A DNA stretch of 64,000 nt from Burkholderiaceae bacterium. Its GTDB lineage: Bacteria; Pseudomonadota; Gammaproteobacteria; Burkholderiales; Burkholderiaceae_A. The notes under the pieces are model-generated. The model made no database searches. It was not told where the DNA came from and saw nothing but the letters and a program-made list of their open reading frames with translations. Shown one piece after another: positions 53,329-62,032 of this stretch. A program made the translations under genes and the position numbers. Location: NCBI GenBank assembly GCA_018882785.1, contig VERI01000001.1, positions 310,001 through 374,000 on the forward strand, read 5' to 3'. How positions within the stretch are numbered: position 1 is the first letter of the stretch; each line of letters starts with the position of its first letter.

Positions 53329-54681
53329 ATGAACCTTTACTCCAAACTCAGGCAGCGCCAGGCCGAGGGCCGGCCTATTCGGGTAGCCCTGATAGGCGCG
53401 GGAAAATTTGGTTCCATGTATCTGGCCCAGGTGCCCAAGACCCCAGGACTTCACCTTGTCGGAATCGCGGATCTGTCGCCGTCTCGGGCCATGGATAACC
53501 TCCAGCGCGTGGGCTGGTCTAAGGAGTGTTTTTCAGCGCCCTCACTCGAAGTGGCCCTGGCCCAAGGGACGACCCATATTGGCGAGGATTGGCAGGCGAT
53601 CGTGAGCCATCCGGCAATTGATGTCGTGGTCGAGTGCACCGGTCATCCAATCGCTGCCGTCGATCATTGTCTGTTTGCCTTTGATCATGGAAAGCATGTC
53701 GTCAATGTCACTGTCGAGGCAGACGCGTTTTGCGGACCGCTTCTGGCCCAGCGTGCTGCAGAAAAAAATCTTGTCTACAGCCTCGCTTACGGTGATCAGC
53801 CTGCGCTGGTATGCGATCTTGTGGATTGGGCCCGCGCTGCCGGGTTTCCCGTTGTGAGTGCCGGACGGGGCCACAAATGGCTGCCGCACTTCGCACAGTC
53901 CACTCCCGAGACGGTCTGGGGCTATTACGGCCTGACCGAGGAGCAGGCCCGGATCGGGGGCCTAAACCCAAAGATGTTCAATTCGTTTTTGGATGGATCT
54001 AAACCCGCTATTGAGAGCACTGCGATTTGTAATGCAACTGGACTGGTGGCGCCGCCGGATGGGCTCACATTCCCGCCGGCATCGGTGGACGACATCCCCT
54101 TTGTCTGCCGGCCAATCGCCGAGGGCGGCGTACTTCATCAGAAAGGCCAGGTTGAGGTGATCTCATCGCTGGAGAAGGATGGCCGCATCATTCCATATGA
54201 CATTCGTTTCGGTGTCTTTGTCGTGTTCGAAGGCGACACTGAATACATTCGAAATTGTTTTAAAGAATACATGGTGCGGACTGATCCGAGTGGCCGCTAT
54301 GCCTGTCTCTATAAGCGCTGGCATCTGATTGGTCTGGAGGTGGGCATTTCGGTGGCATCGGTAGCACTTCGTCATGAGCCCACGGGCGCAGCCATTGGGA
54401 TGAATGCGGATGTGGTGGCCACCGCCAAACGCGAACTAAAGTCTGGCGAGGTCCTTGATGGCGAAGGCGGCTATACCGTTCACGGAAAGCTGTTGCCCGC
54501 CGCCAGATCGCTGGCCATCGGGGGTCTGCCCCTTGGGCTTGCCCATGACGTGAAACTGATCCGGGATGTACCCGCGGGGCAATGCCTCACCTGGGGTGAT
54601 GTTGCGATCGATACATCGCTTAATGCGGTTCGGCTACGCAAGGAAATGGAAACGCTTTGCAGGCCAAGCGAATTACGTTAA
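53329..54681 (+). CDS. NAD(P)-binding oxidoreductase with C-terminal SAF domain
   Basis: This 450-residue protein has a Rossmann motif (RVALIGAGKFGSMYLAQ) and a homoserine-dehydrogenase-like middle region with HPAIDVVVECTGHP and HGKHVVNVTVEADAFCGPLL. A SAF-like C-terminal domain (about residues 370-445) has TAKRELKSGEVLDGEGGYTV and VKLIRDVPAGQCLTWGDVAI. Such proteins are found in sugar-acid and related catabolic clusters and are sometimes misnamed FlgA because of the SAF domain. The ATG at 53329 has GGGAG just upstream; the longer frame from 52921 runs antisense to the response regulator. The substrate is unknown. Confidence 0.8.
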   Translation: MNLYSKLRQRQAEGRPIRVALIGAGKFGSMYLAQVPKTPGLHLVGIADLSPSRAMDNLQRVGWSKECFSAPSLEVALAQGTTHIGEDWQAIVSHPAIDVVVECTGHPIAAVDHCLFAFDHGKHVVNVTVEADAFCGPLLAQRAAEKNLVYSLAYGDQPALVCDLVDWARAAGFPVVSAGRGHKWLPHFAQSTPETVWGYYGLTEEQARIGGLNPKMFNSFLDGSKPAIESTAICNATGLVAPPDGLTFPPASVDDIPFVCRPIAEGGVLHQKGQVEVISSLEKDGRIIPYDIRFGVFVVFEGDTEYIRNCFKEYMVRTDPSGRYACLYKRWHLIGLEVGISVASVALRHEPTGAAIGMNADVVATAKRELKSGEVLDGEGGYTVHGKLLPAARSLAIGGLPLGLAHDVKLIRDVPAGQCLTWGDVAIDTSLNAVRLRKEMETLCRPSELR

Positions 54682-55581
54682 CTAACGCTCGTCCTGAGTA
54701 TGTGGATCCGGCTCTCTTGCCGGCAGTAATACGACGGCCATTGCAGCCAGGATCAGCATTAATGCGCTGATATCGAAAGCACCTACGCGTTCTCCTAAAG
54801 CCCAGGCACCACTAAATACGCCGAGCACAGGAATCAGCATGATCGATAAGCTACTTGCCACCGGCGGTAGTTTTCTCGCCAGTCGAAACCAGATGATGTG
54901 GCATAAGCCAAACACTAGAATGCCGTTGTAAAGAATAGCGCCCCATTCTCCGGTGTTTGGCATCCGCCATTGACTGGATTCGACAACAGCGCTTGCGAAG
55001 GTAATCACAATCGCGGTAAGCCCCATCATCCAGAATGTGAGAGAGGCGTTGGAGATACTCATCTGGGTGTGATTCATCATCACGGTGCCGAGTCCCCAGC
55101 CCATGGCTGCGAGCAGCATGAGTATCAGCCCGATCGGCTGGCCGATTAGCGATGTGAATTCTTCGAACGCCAGCAGCACAGTGGCGATCAGGGCAAGGGC
55201 CACCCCGAGGGCGCCGCGTGAAGTAAATTCTTTTTTATAAAACAGCACGCTAAAAAGCATTGCCCATACGGGCATGGTGTACCCGAGAATTGCCGCCCGG
55301 CCCGAGGTTAAATGCTTAATGGCGTAGATCGCCAAGAGATGCCAGACCACCATATTGCCCAGGACCAGCTTCAGAAGCGATCGGCGTTCGCCGTGCGGAA
55401 CGAAAAAGGAATCCTTCCGAAACGCCATATAGGCTCCGATCGCAATCAGGCCAATCGCAATCGAGAGTCCACGGAAGGCAAACGGCGGATAGGTGAGTAC
55501 CGCGAATTTCATCACTGGCCAATTGATTCCCCAGAAAAAGGTCAACAGGCTAAGAAGAAAAAGGTCTGTACGGCTGAGCAC
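54682..55581 (-). CDS. EamA-family (DMT) transporter
   Basis: This 299-residue inner-membrane protein has about ten helices in two EamA repeats. Motifs include LLTFFWGINWPVMKFAVLTY near the start, HLTSGRAAILGYTMPVWAML in the first repeat and LSIMLIPVLGVFSGAWALGE in the second. It probably exports a metabolite or amino acid. Its stop codon abuts that of the SAF-domain oxidoreductase on the opposite strand, and it is divergent from pxpB with 79 bases between. Confidence 0.85.
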   Translation of the reverse strand: MLSRTDLFLLSLLTFFWGINWPVMKFAVLTYPPFAFRGLSIAIGLIAIGAYMAFRKDSFFVPHGERRSLLKLVLGNMVVWHLLAIYAIKHLTSGRAAILGYTMPVWAMLFSVLFYKKEFTSRGALGVALALIATVLLAFEEFTSLIGQPIGLILMLLAAMGWGLGTVMMNHTQMSISNASLTFWMMGLTAIVITFASAVVESSQWRMPNTGEWGAILYNGILVFGLCHIIWFRLARKLPPVASSLSIMLIPVLGVFSGAWALGERVGAFDISALMLILAAMAVVLLPAREPDPHTQDER

Positions 55582-55660
55582 ATCCCTATTCTAGTCCCAG
55601 CGTGGATGCTGCCGGGGGGCTTCGCTTGAGTATGGCGGTGGGTTCAGTAGACTTGTTGCC

Positions 55661-56389
55661 GTGAAATCCTCTTCTTCCTTATCGCAGAGTCGCTCCACAA
55701 GGGGCGTACCCCAGGTGGTCGTCTGCGGAGATGATCAGATTCTCATTGATTTCGAAGGCGTGCCCGACCCGAACCTTGCTACGCGGGTACTCTGGGCGAC
55801 GTTAATGGATTCGCCACCACCGTACTGTGCAGAGCCGGTTGCTGGCGTTGCCACGGTCGCGGTTGTTCTAAATCAAGATTCACGCACGCAGGAATGCCGA
55901 CTGCTTGCCTGTAAGGAACTTCTTGAGCGGGCGACTGCAGCAATCGGCGCCCAGCCTCCTGCGGGTTCACGCCATATCATTCCAGTCTGCTATGACCGTT
56001 CCATGGCACCCGATCTCGACCGGGTTGCAGAGCTCAGTGGATTGTCATCGGCCGAGGTAATCGAATGTCACCAATCCGGGGTTTATCTGGCAGAGCTGAT
56101 CGGATTCGTTCCTGGGTTTGCTTACATGTCGGGTGTGAATCCTCGGCTGTCGGTACCGCGATTGCCGCATCCCCGTCCGGTCGTGCCGGCCGGATCGCTG
56201 GCGATGACCGGAAATCAGACCGCGATTTATCCAACCTCCACCCCTGGGGGCTGGAACCTGATTGGGCGTTGTCCGACCAGGCTTTTTGATCCTGCACGGG
56301 CCAGACCGAGCCTGATTGCATTGGGGGACGAGGTTCGATTTGAATCCATTTCAGTAGCGCAGTTTGATCGCTTATGGGCAAAGCGCTAG
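55661..56389 (+). CDS. pxpB: PxpB, 5-oxoprolinase subunit B (KipI-like)
   Basis: This 242-residue protein is one subunit of the prokaryotic 5-oxoprolinase, which opens 5-oxoproline (pyroglutamate) to glutamate using ATP. Family motifs are IIPVCYDRSMAPDLDRVAEL, GFVPGFAYMSGVNPRLSVPR, VPAGSLAMTGNQTAIYPTST and GGWNLIGRCPTRLFDPARAR. The GTG at 55661 lacks a strong ribosome-binding site, and about 15 residues may precede the conserved start. It overlaps pxpC by 16 bases. The order here is B-C-A. Confidence 0.92.
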   Translation: MKSSSSLSQSRSTRGVPQVVVCGDDQILIDFEGVPDPNLATRVLWATLMDSPPPYCAEPVAGVATVAVVLNQDSRTQECRLLACKELLERATAAIGAQPPAGSRHIIPVCYDRSMAPDLDRVAELSGLSSAEVIECHQSGVYLAELIGFVPGFAYMSGVNPRLSVPRLPHPRPVVPAGSLAMTGNQTAIYPTSTPGGWNLIGRCPTRLFDPARARPSLIALGDEVRFESISVAQFDRLWAKR

Positions 56390-57435
56390 AGAAAATCACT
56401 GTAATCAAGACCGGGCTGCTGACGTCCGTGCAGGATCAAGGTCGGCCAGATCTGCTGCACCTTGCCCTGTCGCGGGCAGGGGCGATGGATGCGATGCAAA
56501 TGGCCTTGGCAAATCGACTCGTTGGCAATCCGCCTGACAGCGCCGGACTTGAATTTACCGGGGTTGGCCCCACGCTTTATTTCGATCAGCCTGCCTGTAT
56601 CGCATGGACCGGCGGTGTGATGTCCGCGCGGCTGATACCCGACGAGGGCTCCGAGTGTGCCGTTCCCTCACATCGTCCCGTGATGATTCCAGCGCGATCC
56701 ACGCTGCGTTTCGGATCCTGTACTGCTGGTTTTCGCTGTTGGTTTGCGGTCTCGGGGGGGCTGGATGTCGAGCAGCTACTCGGCAGCCGCTCGCAGCATC
56801 TAGCAGCTGATATTGGGCCGCCACGGATTACGGCGAACTCATCTCTATCGGTAGGGCGGCAGGCGGCGTCAGCGTTTCAGGCAGTCGCACAGGCCCTGGA
56901 TCGCGATCCTCAGTCCTTTGAACAAAAGGTCGGCGCAAAAAAAGGCACAGCGATGATGCGCTCAACCCGCTGGTTCTTGCCGACGTCTGTGCCGTTCTCT
57001 TGGCCATTGATTGAACTTTGCGCCTTACCAGGTCGGCATCTTGAACTGCTGCCCCAGGCCGATCGGCAGCATTTGCTGACTCAGGCCTGGAAGGTCAGCC
57101 CCCGCAGTAATCGTCAGGGTCTGGGCCTTGAAGGCACGCCGATTAATCCGTCAGCGCTTGGCAATCTATTAAGCGAGCCCATTCGGGAGGGCACTGTACA
57201 GCTTCCCCCGGCCGGCTTTCCTTTTATTTTGCTTGCCGAGCATCAGTCGACGGGCGGTTATCCCCGCGTGCTGGAGGTCATTGGGGCAATGTCTCCGGAG
57301 TTGGCGCAGGCGGGGCCGAGTGCACGAATTGTCTTTAAACTAGTCGACATCGATGCTGTCGATCTGCTCAGGCAGGAACGCAGATTTGCCTATCAGACAC
57401 TCGTGTCAACCGTGGAGTCCAAGCTCGCACTATGA
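56374..57435 (+). CDS. pxpC: PxpC, 5-oxoprolinase subunit C (KipA-like)
   Basis: This 353-residue protein pairs with PxpB. Signatures are VIKTGLLTSVQDQGRPDLLH, SRAGAMDAMQMALANRLVGN, LEFTGVGPTLYFDQPACIAW, and the C-terminal HQSTGGYPRVLEVIGAMSPE with LAQAGPSARIVF. The N-terminal motifs match the biotin-dependent carboxyltransferase-like KipA fold. It overlaps pxpB by 16 bases and pxpA by four bases, which implies a translationally coupled unit. Confidence 0.92.
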   Translation: MGKALEKITVIKTGLLTSVQDQGRPDLLHLALSRAGAMDAMQMALANRLVGNPPDSAGLEFTGVGPTLYFDQPACIAWTGGVMSARLIPDEGSECAVPSHRPVMIPARSTLRFGSCTAGFRCWFAVSGGLDVEQLLGSRSQHLAADIGPPRITANSSLSVGRQAASAFQAVAQALDRDPQSFEQKVGAKKGTAMMRSTRWFLPTSVPFSWPLIELCALPGRHLELLPQADRQHLLTQAWKVSPRSNRQGLGLEGTPINPSALGNLLSEPIREGTVQLPPAGFPFILLAEHQSTGGYPRVLEVIGAMSPELAQAGPSARIVFKLVDIDAVDLLRQERRFAYQTLVSTVESKLAL

Positions 57436-58193
57436 ATGCAACTGTTGATTTGAATGCCGATGTGGGCGAGAGTTTTGGCGCCTGGCGTATGGGGCAAGAT
57501 GCCGCCTTAATGCCCTATCTGACAAGCGCAAATATTGCATGCGGATTTCATGCAGGTGACCCCAAAACGATCGCTTATACCGTCGCGCTTGCCGTTGAAC
57601 ATCAAGTGGCGATCGGGGCGCATCCCGGCCTTCCCGATCTGGTCGGTTTTGGCAGGCGAAATATGTCCATTATCGAAGAAGAGGCCTATCAGATCGTGCT
57701 GTATCAGGCAGGGGCAATGCGTGCCTTTGCCCAGGCGGCCGGCAGCCGCCTTCACCACGTTAAAGCGCACGGTGCGCTCTACAACATGGCAGCAAGCGAT
57801 GCCCAGTTATCACGCGGTATTGTTCGTGCGGTGAAAGCCCTCGGTGATCAGGTCGCCATCGTCGTGCTGTCAGGCAGTGTTACCGAGCAGATTGCCCGAG
57901 AGGCCGGCATTCATGTTTCATGCGAGGTGTTCGCGGATCGTCGTTATCAAGATAATGGACTGCTCGTCCCGAGATCAGATCCTCGGGCCCTCATCACCGA
58001 TGAGCAGGAATCGATTGCCCAGGTGGTGATGATGGTGACCCAGGGGCGCTGCATGTCTGTAAACGGACAGGCGGTGGCCGTCAGGGCGGACACGGTCTGT
58101 CTGCATGGGGATCAGGATGGCGCACTGGCCTTTGCCCAGGCCCTGCGGCAGGCGCTAGCAAGCCACGCGGTGACGCCTAGGGCTTTCCCCTAA
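57432..58193 (+). CDS. pxpA: PxpA, 5-oxoprolinase subunit A (LamB/YcsF family)
   Basis: This 253-residue protein completes the PxpABC complex. It begins VDLNADVGESFGAWRMGQDA and has SANIACGFHAGDPKTIAYTV, GAHPGLPDLVGFGRR, HHVKAHGALYNMAASDAQLS and the C-terminal DTVCLHGDQDGALAFAQALR, all typical of the LamB/YcsF family. It overlaps pxpC by four bases (ATGA). A TRAP transporter operon follows after about 95 bases, suggesting uptake of the substrate. Confidence 0.94.
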   Translation: MNATVDLNADVGESFGAWRMGQDAALMPYLTSANIACGFHAGDPKTIAYTVALAVEHQVAIGAHPGLPDLVGFGRRNMSIIEEEAYQIVLYQAGAMRAFAQAAGSRLHHVKAHGALYNMAASDAQLSRGIVRAVKALGDQVAIVVLSGSVTEQIAREAGIHVSCEVFADRRYQDNGLLVPRSDPRALITDEQESIAQVVMMVTQGRCMSVNGQAVAVRADTVCLHGDQDGALAFAQALRQALASHAVTPRAFP

Positions 58194-58287
58194 ATCACCT
58201 GACCAGGGCTGGGTTGTCGGCGATTTTCAGTCATTCAAGCATTACGATCGGTTCCGGTTCTCATTTTGAAAATTGGAGAGTGTCATC

Positions 58288-59268
58288 ATGTCCGTCATAC
58301 GTCAGTCGTTTGCCGCGCTCGCAGCCTGCGCTGCGATGCTTGCCTCCGGTACGGTGTTTGCCCAGGCGAAATGGGATCTTGCTTCCGCCTATCCGCCGGG
58401 TAACTTTCACACACAACTGCTGAATCAGTTTGCCAACGAGGTCGACAAGACCACCGGTGGCAAGCTGAAGATCACGGTTCATCCGGCCGCGTCTCTGTTC
58501 AAAGCACCAGAGATCAAGCGCGCCGTGCAGGGTGGTCAGGCCCAGGCCGGCGAGATCATCTTTGCTAATTTCCAAAATGAGAATCAGCTCTACGGCGCCG
58601 ACGGACTTCCCTTCCTGGCAGATAGCTACGATGAAGCGATGAAGCTTTGGAAGGCACAGCGTCCGATGCTGGAAAAGAAACTGGCGGAGCAGGGAATCAT
58701 GCTGCTTTATTCTGTGCCCTGGCCCCCGCAAGGCATCTACTCAAAAAAGCCGATCAACTCTGCTGCTGATTTAAAGGGAATTAAGTGGCGTGCGTACAGC
58801 CCTGCAACGGGCCGGATCGCTGAGCTGGTGGGTGCGCAGCCCGTAACCGTGCAGCAGGCCGAGTTGGCACAGGCGATGGCAACGGGTCTGATCGAGGCCA
58901 CCATGACCTCGGCGGCAACTGGCGTTGATGCCAAGATGTGGGAGCAGATGAAGTTTTACTACGACGTGCAGGCCTGGCTTCCCAAGAACGCTGTTCTAGT
59001 GAACAAAAAAGCATTCGATGCTCTGGACCCTGCAAGCCGTACTGCGCTGCTCAAAGTTGCCGCGGATATGGAAGTCAAGGGCTGGGCGGAATCCAAAAAA
59101 GTGATGTCCGACACCACCGCTGCGCTGAAGGCAAATGGCATGACCGTTTCTGGCCCCTCCCCGGCATTAAAAGCTGATCTGCAAAAGGTCGGCCAGACCA
59201 TGCTGCAGGAGTGGCTGAAAAACGCCGGCCCGGATGGCCAGCAGTTGATCAGCGCGTTTCGCAAGTAA
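58288..59268 (+). CDS. TRAP transporter periplasmic substrate-binding protein (DctP family)
   Basis: This 326-residue periplasmic solute-binding protein has a signal peptide (FAALAACAAMLASGTVFAQA) and the DctP fold, with WDLASAYPPGNFHTQLLNQF, LKGIKWRAYSPATGRIAELV, GAQPVTVQQAELAQAMATGL and FYYDVQAWLPKNAVLVNKKA. The arginine in KWRAYSP and the helix after it form the carboxylate-binding site of the family. GGAG before the ATG at 58288 supports that start. Linkage to pxpBCA suggests a small carboxylate such as 5-oxoproline, but this is inference. Confidence 0.88.
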   Translation: MSVIRQSFAALAACAAMLASGTVFAQAKWDLASAYPPGNFHTQLLNQFANEVDKTTGGKLKITVHPAASLFKAPEIKRAVQGGQAQAGEIIFANFQNENQLYGADGLPFLADSYDEAMKLWKAQRPMLEKKLAEQGIMLLYSVPWPPQGIYSKKPINSAADLKGIKWRAYSPATGRIAELVGAQPVTVQQAELAQAMATGLIEATMTSAATGVDAKMWEQMKFYYDVQAWLPKNAVLVNKKAFDALDPASRTALLKVAADMEVKGWAESKKVMSDTTAALKANGMTVSGPSPALKADLQKVGQTMLQEWLKNAGPDGQQLISAFRK

Positions 59269-59307
59269 GTCAGGGGCCACAGGGGTCTCGCCCTGATATC
59301 GGCCCCT

Positions 59308-59826
59308 GTGACTCGAATGCGACGTTTTCTCGATTCCTTGTATGACATCGCCGCCATCCTGGCGGCGATCTTTTTGGTTGTACTGTTTCTGACAGTGCTC
59401 TTGACAATAGCCTCGCGGGAGTTCCACTGGGGGCTGACGGGTATCGATGGGTATGCGGGCTACTTTATGGCGGCCTGCGGATTTCTGTCGTTGGCCCATA
59501 CCTTTAAGCGCAATGAACACATTCGTGTCACCCTCTTTCTTGGCATGGCCAAGGGGCGGGCGAGGTTTTGGATAGAGGTCTGGGCGCTCGGGGCGAGCGC
59601 CATACTGTCGGCATTGTTTGCGGTGTTCAGTGTTCGTCTGGTGATGCAGTCGCTCGAATTCAACGATGTGTCCACGTCCATGGATGCGACACCGCTCTGG
59701 ATTCCTCAGTTATCAATGGCCTTGGGCACAGTCATTTTTGCAATTGCTGTGGTGGACGAGTTTATTTCGCATCTGCGCCATCCCGAGCGTTCGAGCCTGC
59801 CAGGAGAGGCGCTTCGACATGAATGA
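59308..59826 (+). CDS. TRAP transporter small membrane subunit (DctQ)
   Basis: This 172-residue membrane protein has four helices (about residues 14-35, 52-70, 85-110 and 130-155). The typical DctQ opening IAAILAAIFLVVLFLTVLLT is followed by SREFHWGLTGIDGYAGYFMA and the later ATPLWIPQLSMALGTVIFAI. The GTG at 59308 and an ATG three codons later are both possible. It overlaps the DctM gene by eight bases. Confidence 0.85.
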   Translation: MTRMRRFLDSLYDIAAILAAIFLVVLFLTVLLTIASREFHWGLTGIDGYAGYFMAACGFLSLAHTFKRNEHIRVTLFLGMAKGRARFWIEVWALGASAILSALFAVFSVRLVMQSLEFNDVSTSMDATPLWIPQLSMALGTVIFAIAVVDEFISHLRHPERSSLPGEALRHE

Positions 59827-61114
59827 CGCTTTAATTGCGGGATTGCTGGTTCTGTCGTTGTTTCTGATTCTGGGCAGTGGCGTCTGGATTGGACTGACTC
59901 TCTCCGGGGTTGCCTGGATCGGCATGCAGCTCTTCACCTCGCGGCCCGCAGGGGATGCGATGGCGGTCACCATCTGGGGGGCATCATCAAGCTGGACACT
60001 GACTGCCTTGCCACTCTTTATTCTGATGGGCGAAATTCTTTTTCGTACCCGACTATCGGAGGACATGTTCCGCGGATTGGCGCCGTTACTCGGCCGTATT
60101 CCGGGCCGATTGCTGCACACCAATGTCTTAGGATGCACCATTTTTGCGGCGGTCTCCGGATCAAGCGCAGCCACCTGCGCCACGATCGGCAAAATGACAC
60201 TGCCCGAGCTGCAGCGCCGTGGCTATCCCGAGGGCATAGTGATCGGCAGTCTCGCGGGGGCGGGCACCTTGGGGCTGCTGATTCCGCCTTCCATCATCAT
60301 GATCGTCTATGGTGTTACAGCAGAGGTGTCGATCGCGAAGCTGTTCATTGCAGGGATTTTTCCGGGGTTGATTCTCGCGGGCTTGTTCTCGAGCTACATC
60401 GTGATCTGGTCATTACTGAATCGCCAGGCGATTCCTCGGGAAACCGATGCCATGAGTCTGGGCCAGAAATTTCGTGAATTCTGGCGGCTTGGGCCCGTGC
60501 TGTTACTCATCATTGGTGTGCTTGGATCGATTTATCTCGGGATTGCTACCGCCACGGAGGCGGCTGCCGTGGGCGTGCTTGGTGCCTTTATTCTGTCCGC
60601 AGCGCAGGGATCCCTTAATTGGAAAACACTGAAGGATGCCCTGATGGGGGCAACGCGGCTGTATTGCATGATCGCCTTCATTCTTGCGGGTGCCGCATTT
60701 CTCACCTTATCGATGGGCTATATCGGCCTGCCGCGGCACCTCGCGGAATGGATCGCCACCCTGGGGCTTTCCAAGTTTGAATTGATTCTGGTCATCATGG
60801 TGTTTTATATCGTTCTGGGCTGTTTCCTGGATGGCATTTCAATGATCGTGCTGACCATGGGGGTGATTCTGCCGACCATCACGGGCGCTGGAATTGACCT
60901 GATTTGGTTCGGTATTTTTCTTGTCCTGGTGGTGGAGATGGCGCAGATCACACCGCCGGTTGGTTTTAATCTGTTTGTTCTGCAGGGCATGACGCAAAAG
61001 CCGCTGGGCTATATTGCGCGCGTGTCGATGCCGATGTTTTTTCTGATGATCGTCGCGGTACTGATCTTCTATTACTTTCCGGAGACCATCACCTGGCTGC
61101 CCTCTAAGATGTAA
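59819..61114 (+). CDS. TRAP transporter large membrane subunit (DctM)
   Basis: This 431-residue permease has about twelve helices in the DctM pattern: LPLFILMGEILFRTRLSEDM, LLHTNVLGCTIFAAVSGSSA, TCATIGKMTLPELQRRGYPE, GSLAGAGTLGLLIPPSIIMI, ATATEAAAVGVLGAFILSAA and a late VVEMAQITPPVGFNLFVLQG. It carries the sodium-coupled transport path. The ATG at 59819 has AGGAGAGG upstream; the frame open from 59666 belongs to the dctQ shadow. An EamA-type gene follows 42 bases later. Confidence 0.92.
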   Translation: MNDALIAGLLVLSLFLILGSGVWIGLTLSGVAWIGMQLFTSRPAGDAMAVTIWGASSSWTLTALPLFILMGEILFRTRLSEDMFRGLAPLLGRIPGRLLHTNVLGCTIFAAVSGSSAATCATIGKMTLPELQRRGYPEGIVIGSLAGAGTLGLLIPPSIIMIVYGVTAEVSIAKLFIAGIFPGLILAGLFSSYIVIWSLLNRQAIPRETDAMSLGQKFREFWRLGPVLLLIIGVLGSIYLGIATATEAAAVGVLGAFILSAAQGSLNWKTLKDALMGATRLYCMIAFILAGAAFLTLSMGYIGLPRHLAEWIATLGLSKFELILVIMVFYIVLGCFLDGISMIVLTMGVILPTITGAGIDLIWFGIFLVLVVEMAQITPPVGFNLFVLQGMTQKPLGYIARVSMPMFFLMIVAVLIFYYFPETITWLPSKM

Positions 61115-61156
61115 GGGATCAGGGTTTGGGTTCGTTTCTAACGGCAGGTCTTGTCC

Positions 61157-62011
61157 ATGCGAATTGCTTTGGGGTTATTTATTGCTGGCGGGCTCTGTCT
61201 GAGCTCGTTAGATGCGGTTGGCAAGATCGTGATGTCCCAGACCGGCCTGGTCATGCTGATCTGGGCCCGTTATCTGGGGCAGTTCATCTTTTCAATTCCA
61301 CTGGCGTATTGGCGGGTTGGCCCCGGATTTTGGAAAACATCTCGGCCGGGTCTGCAGCTGGCGCGTTCAACGCTTCTGGTCAGCACGAGCTTCTTGTTTT
61401 TCGGGGGGCTACAGTTTCTTCCTCTTGCTGAGGCCTCTGCAATTGCATTTACTGCGCCGCTCTGGGTTGCGCTTCTGTCAGGCCCCATGCTCGGTGAGCG
61501 GGTGGCCAGGAGAGATGCCTGGATGGCCGCCCTAGGTTTTTCCGGCATTTTGCTGATCGTGCGACCGGGAACGGAGATATTCCATTACGGGGCGCTTCTG
61601 ATTGGGGCCATGGCAGCGCTGAACGCGGTCTATCAGCTTATGACCCGCCAGCTGACCCAGGACAGTCCGTTTACAACGTTTCTCTACAGCGGGCTCGTGG
61701 GTGCAGTGGTTTGCTCGGCCTGGCTTATGGTGGATGGATTTCCAACGGTGTCGGATCCGGTCACGTGGGCGATGCTCTTGGCGGCAGGATTACTCGGAGG
61801 GCTGGGGCACTTATTGTTTGTGCTCGCGTTTTATCGGGCGCCACCCGCTTCGCTCACCCCATTTGTCTATCTACAGATGGTCTGGGCGATCGCTTTCGGC
61901 TGGGTTTTGTTTGGCCAATTGCCCGATGGGCTGGCGCTTTTAGGAACTGCGGTGATTATCGGGTCAGGGCTGTGGCTCATTCTGCACCGCCACCGCAGTT
62001 CACGACCCTAG
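61157..62011 (+). CDS. EamA-family (DMT) transporter
   Basis: This 284-residue membrane protein has ten helices in two EamA repeats. Motifs are GLFIAGGLCLSSLDAVGKIV, the first-repeat LAEASAIAFTAPLWVALLSG with GERVARRDAWMAALGFSGIL, and the second-repeat APPASLTPFVYLQMVWAIAF. It follows the TRAP dctM gene by 42 bases on the same strand, so it may belong to the same unit and export a product of 5-oxoproline use such as glutamate; that is inference. The ATG at 61157 was preferred over the TTG at 61151. The gene ends in a stop codon that forms part of a hairpin. Confidence 0.85.
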   Translation: MRIALGLFIAGGLCLSSLDAVGKIVMSQTGLVMLIWARYLGQFIFSIPLAYWRVGPGFWKTSRPGLQLARSTLLVSTSFLFFGGLQFLPLAEASAIAFTAPLWVALLSGPMLGERVARRDAWMAALGFSGILLIVRPGTEIFHYGALLIGAMAALNAVYQLMTRQLTQDSPFTTFLYSGLVGAVVCSAWLMVDGFPTVSDPVTWAMLLAAGLLGGLGHLLFVLAFYRAPPASLTPFVYLQMVWAIAFGWVLFGQLPDGLALLGTAVIIGSGLWLILHRHRSSRP

Positions 62012-62032
62012 CGCGCTCTTGGCACTAGGGTC
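62004..62032. terminator. Hairpin spanning two convergent stop codons
   Basis: Perfect eight-base arms GACCCTAG (62004-62011) and CTAGGGTC (62025-62032) contain the TAG stop of the EamA gene on the plus strand and, in the other arm, the TAG stop of the DsrE-like gene on the minus strand. The loop is 13 bases. No T-run follows in either direction, so termination is uncertain. Confidence 0.4.
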
